This document shows positions 1 through 11,961 of a DNA stretch of 64,000 nt, one piece after another. The first letter of the stretch is position 1, and the number at the start of each line of letters is the position of its first letter. The translations under genes and the position numbers were made by a program. The notes below the pieces were generated by a model that was not told the origin of the DNA, searched no databases, and saw only the letters and a program-made list of their open reading frames with translations. The DNA is from Amyloporia xantha (taxonomy: Eukaryota > Basidiomycota > Agaricomycetes > Polyporales > Adustoporiaceae): assembly GCA_036971615.1 (NCBI GenBank), contig JAYKKR010000009.1, forward strand, positions 310,001 to 374,000. Reading direction: 5' to 3'.

Positions 1-1665
1 ATTAATGACGGATCCAAAATCACGAAAGGTGATACTGGTAGAACATCCTTTGCTGCCACTGCACATCAAAGATATCACAGCACGAGTACTGTTTGACAAT
101 CTACAGGTATTGATGTCGTCTATGCTCAATGCTTGGGAGAACTCACAAAGACAGGTCCCTTCAATATCGTTTGCTTCCAGCCATTTACTTGCACTTCTAG
201 CAGCAGGTCGAATAACAGGCCTTGTACTGGACTGCGGCCATCTAGAATGCACTGCGCTCCCTGTGAGTGAGCTGACTATATGCACGTCACCATCTAACTT
301 CTATGTGGCCAGATTTTCTCGTCGAGACCGCTCTTTCCACAACTTCGCACGACACCGCTCGCGGGTATGCGCCTTTCGTCGCATATCCGAGCTCTTCTGC
401 TCCTTTTTGGAACGTATCTACCCCCTCCCACGTCGCTAAGCGCCGCAGCGAATATCCCCGCGGCGGCACGTTCTACTCGTGTACCAGAAGAAGTTGTCAC
501 AGACGCAGTCGTAGAGGAGATCAAAACACGGTGTTGTTTTGTTGGTGAGACACTAGACCTATCGGACACGCGTATCATGTCTCCTTCTGGGGACGACTCG
601 ACAGAGTTGGATCTTCCCCCGAGCGACCCAGCAATGTCTGAGTCAGAGTACTCTCGCGTATCGGCAGATATGGACAGCAACTTCTCGTCGCAACATGCGG
701 CGTCCTCGGGCTTTTCGGTCGTCTCTCACTCCCAGGTGCCCAACCCGGATCGGCGTCCTGGTGAGAGTCATCTGCAGGCCCTGTCCAGGATGTACACCCG
801 CCACTCCACCGCGACGGACTTGCACATGCGGGTGGACCCTCCCGCGTCGCAGCAGACCGGAACTGGCCGAGGCACGCTGATCATTCCCGGCTGGATAAGA
901 GAGCGTGCGGCCGAGGTGCTCTTCGAGGGAGGTGACGTCGACGAGAGCAGCATGGCCGAAGTCATCCTTGATACCCTCCTCAAGGTGCGTTCCATATGGG
1001 CGTGTGTGTACTCCGTAGTAGCTCAGCTGTCTTTGAATCTCCGTAAGGTGCCGGTTGATCTTCGGAAGACGCTGGCGTCGACAATCTTAGTCACTGGAGG
1101 AACCGCGATGTTGCCAGGTTTCGTGCCGCGTTTGCATTCGGAGCTGCTGCGCGCGATAGCATCGTCCTCTCCGTCAACATCGCGTCCGCCTAGCCGACCT
1201 GACAGGCCAAGACCTGCACCGTATGATCGCTACGCGCCTCTCCGCCCGCTTGTACCCTATTTTGCTATCCTGAATAATCCATCGCCTCCTCCTTCTGCAG
1301 CTACCGGTGCCTCGAATGCTGGGAAAGCACCTGCCTTTACACCCGCGACGATGGCGTGGGTAGGCGGCTCTCTTGCCGGGTATGTTTTTTTTCTCATTGT
1401 ATTTGATGTAATACTGAATGTTTCCCATACTATCAGAGCGCTGAAAACGGGCGGCGCTGAAGTGCCGCGAGAGAAATGGGACGAGGCAGAGGCTCAGCCA
1501 GATGAAGAAGATGCAATGGACGTAGCCCCAGATGCGATGCGGTCACCCAAAAATGTCCTCCCTGATTGGACCAGGACACCCCTTCCAGCTGGAGCGCCTC
1601 CTGCTGCACGCGCTGCTTCTCAGATCACAATTCTTGCATCATCACAGACAGAAGTCGGCGCATGA
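1..1665 (+). CDS. Actin-related protein, Arp10/Arp11-type dynactin subunit (5' partial)
   Basis: The 3' portion of an actin-fold protein that caps the pointed end of the dynactin Arp1 filament and so supports dynein transport. The 5' end lies outside the window, because the sequence enters in the middle of the actin fold. Exons with matching phase: <1-106, 155-262, 313-984, 1048-1379, 1437-1665; introns are 48-63 nt. Visible signatures are KVILVEHPLLPLHIK, LDCGHLECTALP, LRALLLLFGTYLPPP, the actin nucleotide-binding segment ILVTGGTAMLPGF and the C-terminal WVGGSLAGALKTGG, which is only rebuilt when the intron at 1380-1436 is removed. The divergence from actin, the Arp10-like RALLLLFGTYLPPPTSL stretch and the acidic C-terminal tail fit Arp10 better than Arp1. 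The general Arp call is secure; the exact subfamily is inferred. Confidence 0.85.
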
Positions 1666-1971
1666 TAAAACAAATCTATTTGATAATTCCTTCCGCACGA
1701 TATCCCCTAGTCTATGTACACCCTACTTTTGATGGCAACAGTTACGAACGCAAACGGGAGTGCATCTCGGAAAGAGGGCACAAACAACTATTAACCTACA
1801 CACAAACAACAGCGAATGGGCAACAAAAGCCAGAAAGAAGTACACACAACACTGAAAATATACAGCTGTAGATATCGAAAGATGGTGGAACACAAAGGAG
1901 ATGAGAAACGCGAAAGTCGAATGCCGAGAAGGTCATAAGGAGTCGTAAACGAAAGCCGATGGCAAACGGCA

Positions 1972-4662
1972 TTAGGATCGCAAATTGAAGACCCGGATGG
2001 TAAGTTTTGCCGCAGAGCTAGAGATGGCAGTTTGCCATTCTTCATCTGAGGCAATGTAGCGCAATGGCTGGGAGGTATCCCCACTCAACGTGGAGGTCGA
2101 GTTCGAGCGGGTGCGACCACGTGCGAGTCTCGCGCGATCGCCAGAAGGAATATAAGCAATCACGAAGCTCTCAGGCAGGCGCACACCCTCGTGTTTCGCG
2201 AATTTCTCGCGGATGCGTTCGCGGATTTCAAGGAATGACGTGGAGTAGGTAGCGCGAAGCAGGACGATGGAGTCGTCAAGCATGACTTTGACAGTGAAAG
2301 TGTCGGGCCCGGCTTGGCTTGCCAGGCTAGGAGCAACGGAGGAAGTTGGAGAAGTTGGAGGTTCTGAGGTGGACCAGGGCAAATGAAACTGCCCCGGGGG
2401 TCTGTCTTGGAAAGGCTTCGGGAAGCGTTCTGGCACAGACATCTGCGCATTGAAATTCTTGGGCAGATCTTCACGGGCAGAGCTGTATGCGGATTCACGA
2501 GCAGAGCTGTATACGGATTCATGAGCAGAGCTGTATACGGACTCGACAGGCGATGACGAGCGCAAGGTCGGATCTATACAAATGCTGCATTCAGCGCCTG
2601 CCAAAACAAACGCGCAGTAAGTACTCACCATAGAAGTACGCGTCTATGAAGTCATCCTGATGTCCGTCCCAAACTTCTTCGGTAGGGATAGGTATGTTCG
2701 AAAGAGAAGGAGCGTGGTGCGACCCGGCTGAAAGCGAACGTCGCAGGGATCCATTCGATGGAGGGGGTGACCACTTCCTCGGGAGCACTGCGTCGACCGA
2801 GGACCCCGACATGATGGAGTTGATAGTCAGAATCGATGCCCTTGCAGGGTGTGGGGCTGTATAATCCGACAGCTGTGAGCTGAACGTACGGTCGTCAGAG
2901 TACGAGTACGAGTCGCGGAAGCTGGATATGCCCGTCGCAACGCTCATCTCCGAGGCGATAGAGGTCCGCCAGGAGGACGCGGTCGAATACTCGGAATAAG
3001 TCGACATCGCTATCGACGAAGGGCGAGAGGAGCCGATCTCCGTGTTCGGAGGCGTTGGAGACCCGGGAGACTCGCCAAGAGAGAATTGATGTGAGTCGCC
3101 ATCGACCTGGGCTGGCGCCGTCGTAGGGTGGTCGCTCTCCGAGGCGGCGTTCCCAGGCGGTACGAACACGACACAATTGCGATTTGTCCGGTCTGGGCAG
3201 GAATTGTTCCGCATCCGGCGGACAGGCGGACGCATGGGCTCCGCACCGAGCGACATGTGGGACATGACGGGCACAAGCTCCTGGTCCTCCGGCAAAGCCT
3301 GCAGACCACGATGGTCCTTGTCTGGCCAAGATTGACCGTCCGACATCAACATGAACGGGACCTCCTCAATGCCGACCTGGGTGCCAGAGTCCTTCGTCGA
3401 GTGCGACTTGCTCGGCGTGCGGTTCAGCCAGAGCGACGACGTACTTGACAGCGAAGCGCTGCGGTGGCTGCCAACGTAGTCCGAGCGCGACTCGTCCTCG
3501 GACCCCGGGCTCGGTATAGCCAAGGAACCCCGATTCGTGACGGAAAACTGCATCGGCGAAGAGCCGTTTTCGGGCGAGCGTGGGAGGGGCGACACGCTGC
3601 TCGCGCTCGATGACGACGCCGTCGAGTCGGAGCGTGCGTACTTGCCCCCCGGGCTCTTGCCCGCGGCGCGCCGTGATGGATGGGGAGAGGGGCTCGCGCC
3701 GGCCTTCGCGGGGGAGTTCGGGATCTGCACGGAGATGTTCGACGCAGAGAAGTACATGGACGTCGTGCTCCCGGCGACCGAGTTCCGCGCATCGCCTCCG
3801 TTGGCCTCGGGCTGCGGGTTCGTCTTCTTGTCGTGGTCCTTGTCTCTCCGCCAGTAGCCGAAGAAGTCGCGTACGACCGGCGTGTCCCTGAGTTCCTTGA
3901 TCAGCGTCGGCACCTCGTCGCTATAGAGCGTATCGATCATCGCGCGGAACTCCTTCCCACGCTGGTCAACCGTCGACTGGCTCGCGCGGAAGATAGTGCC
4001 CTTCTTTGTCAGCTTCGGCACGATGTCGTGGATGTCCTTCGCGATGCTGCTGGCCTCGGGGCCCGGGGGGAGGGACTCGAACGACGCAGCCTGGTCAGAG
4101 TGGATGTACACACCGTTCTTCTTCACCCCTTTTCCCGCGGCGAGGCGCTGGCGCTTCGTACGCGCCATGAGACCGTACTCAGACTCCAACAAATCCTGAA
4201 ACCACAGACAGTCCTCCCAGCGCCGCCAGACCTCGTACTCGGTGTGCATAGAGTTTCCAGACTTGCTCGACTTGCCAGACTTGGCTGATTGATTGTCAGG
4301 CAGCTCGCTACCAAGGATGGGACAGATACGCATTCCATAGCAGAATCCGCTCCCTGTCTGCGCATCAATACCACTGTACGGTGACATGGACCCAATACGC
4401 ACCGAACTTGGCGGGAGGGAGCACTTCTACGGTGAAATGGGCGGGGGCTGGCCGAACTACTGCTCGCTTGTAGTTCTGCAATCACCGTGATGTCAGGACC
4501 TGGTTTGGAAACCGATCAAGTAAGACGTACATGTTGTATTGGAGGACCTCCGAGCGTCCCTGTTCCAGGTCCCCCCTGCGGTATTATTAGCAATGCATGA
4601 GCGCCGGAGTGAAACAGGAGACTTACAATGAAATCTCCTGCAACAAGAGAGGGTGCCGCCAT
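1972..4662 (-). CDS. PX and PB1 domain protein (polarity/NADPH-oxidase adaptor type)
   Basis: Five exons with matching phase: 4627-4662, 4531-4575, 4403-4475, 2629-4353 and 1972-2573, giving about 826 aa. The start ATG opens a 12-codon exon (MAAPSLVAGDFI). A phosphoinositide-binding PX domain begins near residue 27 (NYKRAVVRPAPAHFTVEV) and continues through YEVWRRWEDCLWFQDLLE and SLPPGPEAS. A long Ser/Pro-rich, probably disordered middle follows. The last ~95 residues form a PB1 domain (TFTVKVMLDD ... RYIASDEEW), where SDEEW fills the OPCA position. PX plus C-terminal PB1 recalls Bem1/Scd2 scaffolds, but no SH3 domain is visible upstream, so a Bem1 call is not justified. Role as a membrane-linked adaptor is inferred. 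The last intron (2574-2628) could instead end at the nearer acceptor, which would make it only 31 nt. Confidence 0.8.
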
Positions 4663-7522
4663 ATCGACGGTTAGGTGGGTGTGAACCACCGGGTGAGTGA
4701 GATGACGAGCCAGTTTGGCAAGAGGACCTGGCTATCTGTGAAGATAGCCTCGACGACAAGACAATAGGTGTGAAGCGATCACGGGACACGGCGGAGTACC
4801 GAAAGCACGCGGAGTAAACGATGGTCGAGGAAAACAATAAGTTAGGAGTCGCAAGAGCCGTACCGCGCCGTCTGGAACGATGATCAGCGATGCTAGCGCA
4901 GATGGGGGGTCCAAGCGCGACACTTACCGCACGACTCTTTGTTACGCGGAATATCTGTATGGTACGAAGTGAGCTGGCCGTCGTGGAGGACGGGGGGAAG
5001 AGGGGGGCCGGGAGATGAGGACACGGTGCATGTGCAGCTGCTTATTGTGTTAACTGGGCCGTCGAAGCTGATTAGATTGGTTAAATCTTCTTCTGAAATG
5101 GCTTTCCATATCGGGACTAGCACCAAGTCTGACTGGAATCATACGCGATCAAAATGCCTGCCATCCCTCTGACAGCTTGCCCCTTGCGGCTTCCCCTTTG
5201 GGACCATGCGCATCCATGAAGCCTCCCCCGTGTGCACCGTCACACATTCATGCAGGCTATTTGACCAGCATTGCGGACAACGGTGCGATAGAGATCTGCA
5301 CATGATGAAAAGAAAGTTACGTACTTACGGGGGTACCGTGTATGATTTCAGTTTCCCCGCGTCACTGGGCGTCCTCGCCTAGGGGACATCGCCAAATGTA
5401 CAAGATTGTCGGAGGATGCCGACAAAATTACGACAAAAGTCGTCCAAGACGGGCATGTCGGGCCCCAGATTCATGGGAAATCGTCAGATCCGAAAATGAT
5501 ATCGTGCTCGTGAGCGGTCTACGGGCGCCCATACGATCATATGTGCGGAAGAACTCCTATCTGGGTAACGGCATATGCTGGCCCGGGAATATTGGTCGTC
5601 CGCGCTGGTATTCCGGCTTCTAGTCCCTCTCTCAGTACGCGACTCCCGACAGCTCCCAACACTCGCCCAACGTCCGACAACGTCAAGGATGGCATACACA
5701 CCGCCATGAACGATGCGCTCACGCAACCTGAAGGGGCTACGCCCCCCCCTGCTATCCGTCACCCCAGAAAGGACGCAACCGCTCGCCCCTGTACGCCACT
5801 GGCACGATCAATTCGGTCATCTAGAAAGATCGAGAGTCTGACGCTGCCCAAAGATTGCGCGCAGCGACCAGTCGGAACACCTCGTGATATCGCCTCCGGC
5901 CAAGCAACAGCCAAGTGGTCGACGGTGCGCGGTCGTGTGAGTGCCAGCGCGGCGTGTGAGCACCCTCATTTCGCGCGCCTGTCTTGGCAGCAGACTGGCT
6001 CTGACAGAGACACCTGAACAATCCGGCTTGACACGAGACGTCAGACCGTGCAGAACCTTGCATGTCGCCAGCGGCCCCGAGGCGGCCCTCTCAGGGAAGT
6101 CTGGGATTCAACTATCGCAGACAGCTAAGCCTATGAATGCCGTCAATGTCCGAGGTGGGACCGACATCGACAAGGCACACCTATCGACAGGGAATTTCAT
6201 GGAATGCACTGTGCAGTCCTACCAGACATAAACTTGGGTCCAGTGGAGTCTAGACGTTGTGCTTGAGAGCTGATCGCGAAGTGCAGAACCCGATCTCTAG
6301 AAGTTACCTGAAACCAAAACCTCCTATGGCAATTCATTATGGCGGGGGCGCATCGGCGATTCACGCACATAGATCGTTCGAAGAAGAAGCAGGCCGCGAG
6401 AACCGCATATGGTGCAATAGGACCAGAAGAAATGTTCACGCGAGCTACGGGGAGCCGTCAACGAATGAGAGGGTGCGCTCGTCGGCGCCGTATGGATACG
6501 TGGGACCTTCTGAATCAAGTTCGAGTTCTCGATTCTTGGGATGCAGCGCATCTTTAGCGCTCAGCGAACCACAACCACCGATGTAGTTTTATCCTCCATA
6601 TGATGGACTTTTCTAGCGGCTGTAGGGGCAATAGAAGTACACACCTATTATCACCGCTGTTGTGAGTATTGTGGCACAGTAACGGCCTCCACGCGAGCTC
6701 TCAACTAAGGACGGCACAATCATCTTAGCCACATGTGCGCCCTTGCCGCGAGCCTGCTCAAACCTTCCGGCAACGCATGAGTGAGCGAGAACCAAAGGGT
6801 ATACACGGAACGCCACATTGTACCAACAAGCGCATCAGGCTCTGCGAGCCCCAAAAATAGTTCATGTCCGCGGCGAGACGAATCTGAATAAAATCCAGGT
6901 CAGGGTCTTTTTTGAGTCGACTATCACGAACCAGTTTATTTAGTCCCTGTTCTAGCATGCAGATGCTGATGACAACCATGAGAAATCCGAAAATATTTAG
7001 TGTGTGCGTGGAGGCATGTCCAGAAGTCGATGGAGTGAAGCCTGTTCCCAGGTGATGCTCGCCCCGTGCGCAATTCCCAGCAGTGCGTAGGCTATCCCTC
7101 GCACTTTCAACCTCGCGCTGGCGGCTGCATAGCGGTGACCACTGGAGACTGGCATCGTGGAGCACTCGACAAAATCATCGGGCAGCAGAATGATCACCGA
7201 ACGTCTGATAAGCAGTAGGATATGTCCCTGATCGCGTCAGGCCCGTGGTCGAGAGTGGTAGTTGATAGAGACTGATATAGAGCATCCACGGCCTCGAGCT
7301 CGTCTCGAGTCATGATAGTCCAGCATAGCTTATCCTCTGCCGAGCTGTTCCTCGCCCGCCGTCGACGGCGCACCCTGGCGGCCGCCCGCATTCCGCCATC
7401 AGATGGGGGCGTGCAGAGAGCCTGTCAATACGGGAACCCTCATACAGGGTGCCTGGTCAGGAACGGGCTGGGTAAGAGCAGCGGAACCGAGGTAGAACGC
7501 CTCAGCTGCGAAGGGACGTAAG
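4663..7522. other. Non-coding stretch upstream of the PX-PB1 gene
   Basis: No frame here carries a recognisable domain or a chain of phase-compatible exons. The first few hundred bases probably hold the promoter and leader of the PX-PB1 gene, which is transcribed leftward. The longest open frame (5541-6017, plus strand) has an Arg/Thr/Pro-rich composition without motifs and looks like chance. Confidence 0.5.
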
Positions 7523-8111
7523 GAGGGGGGGGTCGATTGGTCGGATTCGATTGGCGCGCGTAGATAGTCGCGCGTCACAACGACGGGCACAAGTCACGTT
7601 TACCCTTTTCCAGTCATGCAATTTGTCTTGAAAAACCCTTAGGCCAGCTTATTTTATATACTAATAAGTCTATTTATGGTATTTTAAGTAGGTAAATCAA
7701 TTGTAGCATACAAATTAAGTGGACAGCGTTGTCTAAATTTGAAGGTTCTTGTAATAAAGGCAGTGACTTTGAAAGGCTTGTTGTATGAAGCCGCCTAATC
7801 CCAATACTACACCTTATTTCATTAAATGCGCGAACGACGAACGAGGCTTTATTGTGCCTTACCCTCCCACACTGCGTTCGGGTGGTCTCCCCCGGGCGGG
7901 CGAACAGTGGCCCTCTTCGCACACCCAGCACCACCGACATTTTCCATTTATGGAACAAAACCATGGCCGGCAGTCTTATCTTGCGAGATTGGGCCGAAGG
8001 CTGTTATTATTACTCTGGTATTTACTCACTACCGACACGCCGTGACTTGTCCGCCGTGACGCGCGACTATCGGCGGGCGCCAATCGAACCCGACCAATCG
8101 ACCGTAGACTC
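7523..8111. mobile_element. Non-autonomous TIR transposon remnant (MULE-like MITE), 589 bp
   Basis: The two ends are inverted repeats of roughly 75 bp (about 7523-7598 and 8039-8111). The shared cores GTCGATTGGTCGG, TTCGATTGGCGC and ATAGTCGCGCGTCAC occur in the same order and spacing on opposite strands, and both ends start GAG. The 10-bp sequence GGGACGTAAG lies directly outside both ends (7513-7522 and 8112-8121), as expected for a target-site duplication. A duplication of that size and long terminal repeats fit Mutator-like elements. The interior holds no transposase frame, so it would depend on a transposase from elsewhere. Confidence 0.78.
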
Positions 8112-8421
8112 GGGACGTAAGAGAGACATCGGGTGGCACAGGAGAAGACATCAGTCGAGCTAGAGCGCACATGGATGAGGCATGGAGTGATGGTGACACG
8201 CCGAGATACGCGGGCGATTGCAATGTCAACATCTTGCTCGAAATAAGTCTCGAGATCGTTACGCAACATCAAGCGCAGCTCCGTTACGTAGTTCACAGCA
8301 GGGGTCGCAAGCGCAGGTAGACAATGGGCATATACATAGCACAAATGTGACAGGGTTATCGAAACTATCCACGATACAGAGCTGTCTGTGAAGCTTACAT
8401 CATTACATAGCCATCCTGTGA

Positions 8422-9866
8422 CTAGTCCAAATCCACACCTTCAATACCCAAGATATTCCTTACAATCATTGCCTCTCTCTCCTTGGCCTTCATTCGCCCC
8501 TCCTTCAGTCGTTCGATTCCGGTTCTGATGCTCTTCATGTGCACTTCTACCGGAATGCGCTCACCTACAATCTCCGGCGTTGCAACCCTCTCCCGTAATT
8601 CTTCCATGTCCGCGCTCAGCGCCTGCAGGGTGTGAAGCGCAGCAGTGACGTGAGCCAGCGCTCGGCTCCGATACGCCCCCAGATTTTTGAGAAGCTGGAG
8701 ATGTCGCTCGTGCCCACGCAATTCACGCTTGTTGCCGCCGAGTTTCGTCCACAAATGAGAGAGAAGCTGTTCCTCAGCTGACGAGATAGAAGCATCTTCG
8801 CGTGAGATGATCTCCTGAAGCGTGTGGAGGTGCTGCTCGAGTCGGTCGAGGTAGACAAGATTAGCTTCAGCTTCGAGGATTGTACGCTCGGTTTGCCCAG
8901 CGAGCACACTCATAGCCTCGTGGAACGTAGCTAAAACTACTTCTTGTGTATCCACGCCGGTGCTGAAGGGCCACACTATCATGCTGAGCGCAGATGGCGA
9001 CTTGTCTTTAGCTGCTTCAATGGCATGTATTGCATGGTCATTCACGGCCATAATACTGCAGCAAGGTTAACGTCAAAACTCCGTAAATACTACCGAAGAT
9101 AAGCGCACCTATCGACCGCACCTCCAATCTTAGCACCCAGCTTTTGCAAACCTCTACCCGTCTTCTTTGCATCTTCCACGAATTCAAGGAGCTCGTTGGC
9201 TAGTAGGTCTTTGCTTGTCAGATCACTCAGGCGTACAAGGGTCACCAGATCACTGGTAGCCATCTCCGCCTTTTTGATCTCGAGGCTAAGCCCTGAGCCA
9301 CCCACAGACTCAGCCATTAACTGCTCAAAGGTGGAGCTTTGTATGTCTACGAGCTGTGCGTAGTTCGCCCATTTCGGCTTCCTACTAGCATCGGGTGGGG
9401 TGTAGCACAGAGAAGAGCTGGAAATGCCAGGGATGATGCAGAATGGTGAAAATACAGTGCGGAAAGTCTGAGCCAGTTTGGTGAAGAGAAGGCCGAGGAT
9501 CCAGATGAAAAGCAAAACACCCAAAGGCCTGCGAAGCAAACGGAAGGCAGTGGACATAATATCCAGAAGATATGTTATCGTGTACGACGCCCCAGAGAGC
9601 GCTGCTCGCTGCAACTGCTCTCGACCTACGAGCGGTGGTGTGTCGTCTCGCAGTCCTGGCGATGCAAGCCTCGGCGAAGATGCACGTTGTGCAACGAAAA
9701 TGGTTTTGGTACCAGCTTTGCGTCTGCGTGTAGAGCTCTTCTGACCACCAGGACTGGAAACCACAGATGATTGACGAGAATAATCCTCTCTTCGGCTGCC
9801 ATATGGAACGTCTTCCCATTCACCTTCCGACGTTGGTTCACGCTGCCAGAATGTATGCTCTATCAA
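8422..9866 (-). CDS. Conserved single-pass membrane protein with coiled-coil C-terminus
   Basis: Two exons are clear: about 9109-9866 and 8422-9055, joined across a 53-nt intron (9056-9108) with matching phase. The true start is unresolved: the upstream edge opens with a TTG codon below an in-frame stop, so a short first exon must lie upstream. The N-terminal ~100 residues are polar and Ser/Arg-rich. A hydrophobic segment (PLGVLLFIWILGLLF) is a good transmembrane helix. The rest is largely helical with heptad-like stretches (EAEANLVYLDRLEQHL, MEELRERVATPE). No catalytic motif is visible and I do not recognise the family. The topology suggests a membrane-anchored coiled-coil protein. Confidence 0.65.
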
Positions 9867-10197
9867 CCTTAGACGACGGCTATATTAAGTATACACACCT
9901 TTGCACGGACACGCATTCTATGATTCATGCGGGTCACAAAGGAGTATGTACAAGCTCGAACGCGAGTGTATTAGACAACGCCGGAAACACGATGAAGACA
10001 CAAGGTTCTGTGTTTGCGGGTGGTACGGTTCGGCGCCAAACAAGAATAGATCACGTGGCTACACTTATTCAATATGATCGTCGACCACTGGCACTCTCAG
10101 ATTCTCTCTTACAACCTGAAGGCGACTTGCTTCACAAATTCGCAATGATATGCGTACATCTCAATTTATCCACTAAAGGTATTTATACATACAGCGA

Positions 10198-11961
10198 TCA
10201 AAGCCTCCCAAACTTGTCCAGAGGTGGGCGGCCAAAGGTTGGCTGAGAATCAAGGTTAACAATATCCTTTCGATCGCGAGTAGCCGGATGCTCACCAGAG
10301 GAGGAGGTTTATTATCCAAAATGGTTTCTATCTTCTCCAGCACCTCCGGGGTCAACTTCGGAATCACCTCGAGCGCCTTGAGATTATCAAGAATCTGCTC
10401 TGGCTTCGAAGCGCCGAGGATGACTGTCCCTGTATTTGGATTCCTGGCTATCCATGCGAGGGCAAGATGGGATACCTTGCATCCAAGCTCTGCAGGGAAG
10501 AAGGTCACAGTCATCAGCCGGCCACCGGTCATGCATGAAGTTGTCCGCACCGTTCTCAGCGAATTCTGCAAGCGCATGGATTTTGGCAAGCATTGCCTTG
10601 CCTTCAGGTGTGCTCAGTGAGGCAGCTTGATCCTGAAATTGTTTCTCCTTCTCGACTGCGAGTCGGGAGTCAGGAGGAATGCCATTGTTGTACTATTCGT
10701 AGTGCATCAGATATTCCATAGTTGCAAGAATAATATCGACTCGAAGGAATTAATCACCTTTCCAGTCAGGAAGCCACCTGCCAACGCAGAGTAGACAGTC
10801 GTGCTCATCTCGTATTTACGATAGATAGGCCTGCGAATCATGATTCATGATTTTGAAGACAAGTCGATCAGTCCACACTCACGCATATTCTGCTTCAGCG
10901 CGCTCGCGATGAAGCATGCTATCACGGATTTTATCTAGTGAGCGGAGCCTGCACAATACATGGCGGAGAAAGTAGCACGCACTGGTGTTTGCACTGCTCC
11001 GCAATTGGACCAATCAAGCCGAGTTTATCTGCGACGTCTAAGAGTAATGAAAGTAAGCAATAATACATCCGCTCATAAGTGGTGCAAAATCATTGACGTA
11101 CGATGAGCTTCCTCGATCTCTTGCGCAGACCACTCGGAGGTCGCCCAGTAGAACGCCTACAATTTAGACCACCATCAGGATTTGCACATTTCTGCACCGA
11201 TGCTGTACTTACCCATCCTTGATCGATGACATAATTGAATGCGCGTACAGACTCCTCGATAGGGGCTAAGAGGAAGAGATCAAGCAGCAGTCTTTTAGAT
11301 AGCATGAGCTCGACAAACTTGTACGGTCAGGACGGTGCGCAAATATCACATCGACGTAGTCAAGCCCAAGTCGTTGCAGTGATTCTTTTGTGCCCTCGAT
11401 GATACTAGCAGGAAGTGAGTAGTCTACCATTTATAGTCGAAGCAGACATACTGTTTCCTAGACAATCCCATTGCATTGGGCCCGCTTCGGAATCCCCAAA
11501 ACAGCTTTGTCGTGATTATCAGATCAGATCTCCTCAGACCAAGTTCCTTAATCACTCGTCCGCTAGAATAGCATGTTAATCATGAGACCCCGATAGTTAT
11601 ATTGGAACTAACATCTCTTCCTCTGATTTACCACTCGCATAGCCCTCTGCAGTGTCGAACATATTTATGCCATTGTCAAAGGCGGTCTTGATGATATCCT
11701 GCATCATTGTAATATCAAAACAATTGTAGCACTGGACGAAACAAGATGCAAACGTGACCCACCTTGACAGGGTCTCCAATGACAGATCCGCCCAACGTCA
11801 GCCCTGCGAACGAGAGCAATTTAATATATTTTACCATAGGCAGTCGCACATATTCACTCACATCCTCCCAAAGAGAATACAGGCACGCGGAGACCACTAT
11901 TACCCAGCCTCCGCTGAGGCATGTTCTTGGCCGAGAATTCAGCCTTCACTTCCCAAGACAT
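10198..11961 (-). CDS. Aldo-keto reductase, Kv-beta-like (AKR6-type)
   Basis: An NADPH-dependent oxidoreductase of 358 aa from 13 exons, all with matching phase: 11862-11961, 11763-11803, 11613-11698, 11452-11562, 11319-11404, 11213-11265, 11102-11156, 10983-11037, 10883-10918, 10758-10830, 10551-10692, 10296-10489 and 10198-10242. It starts MSWEVKAEF and continues MPQRRLGNSGLRVPVFSLGG. The catalytic tetrad is visible: Asp and Tyr in FDTAEGYASGKSEEE, Lys in LIITTKLFWGFRSG and His in VIFAHRPDRT. The NADP-binding end reads NTGTVILGASKPEQILDNL, and the protein closes PLPTFGRPPLDKFG. The FSLGGWLTLGG start and RHSDLI-like region resemble the beta subunit of voltage-gated K channels. The substrate is unknown. 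The 13 exons are unusually many for its length. Confidence 0.9.

Noticed and set aside
3424..4288. Long open frames antisense to the PX-PB1 gene
   Set aside because: They overlap a well-supported coding exon and arise from its GC-rich codon use.
5541..6017. 158-codon open frame on the plus strand in the stretch upstream of the PX-PB1 gene
   Set aside because: No motif, no hydrophobic core, Arg/Thr/Pro-rich composition typical of a GC-rich chance frame, and no splice partner.
7194..7590. Possible short genes left of the MITE
   Set aside because: Open frames of 60-70 codons on both strands without motifs; part of the target-site flank only.
10490..10550. Apparent frameshift in the aldo-keto reductase
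   Set aside because: A 61-nt intron with correct phase restores FAENELGCKVSHLALAW, so the gene is intact.
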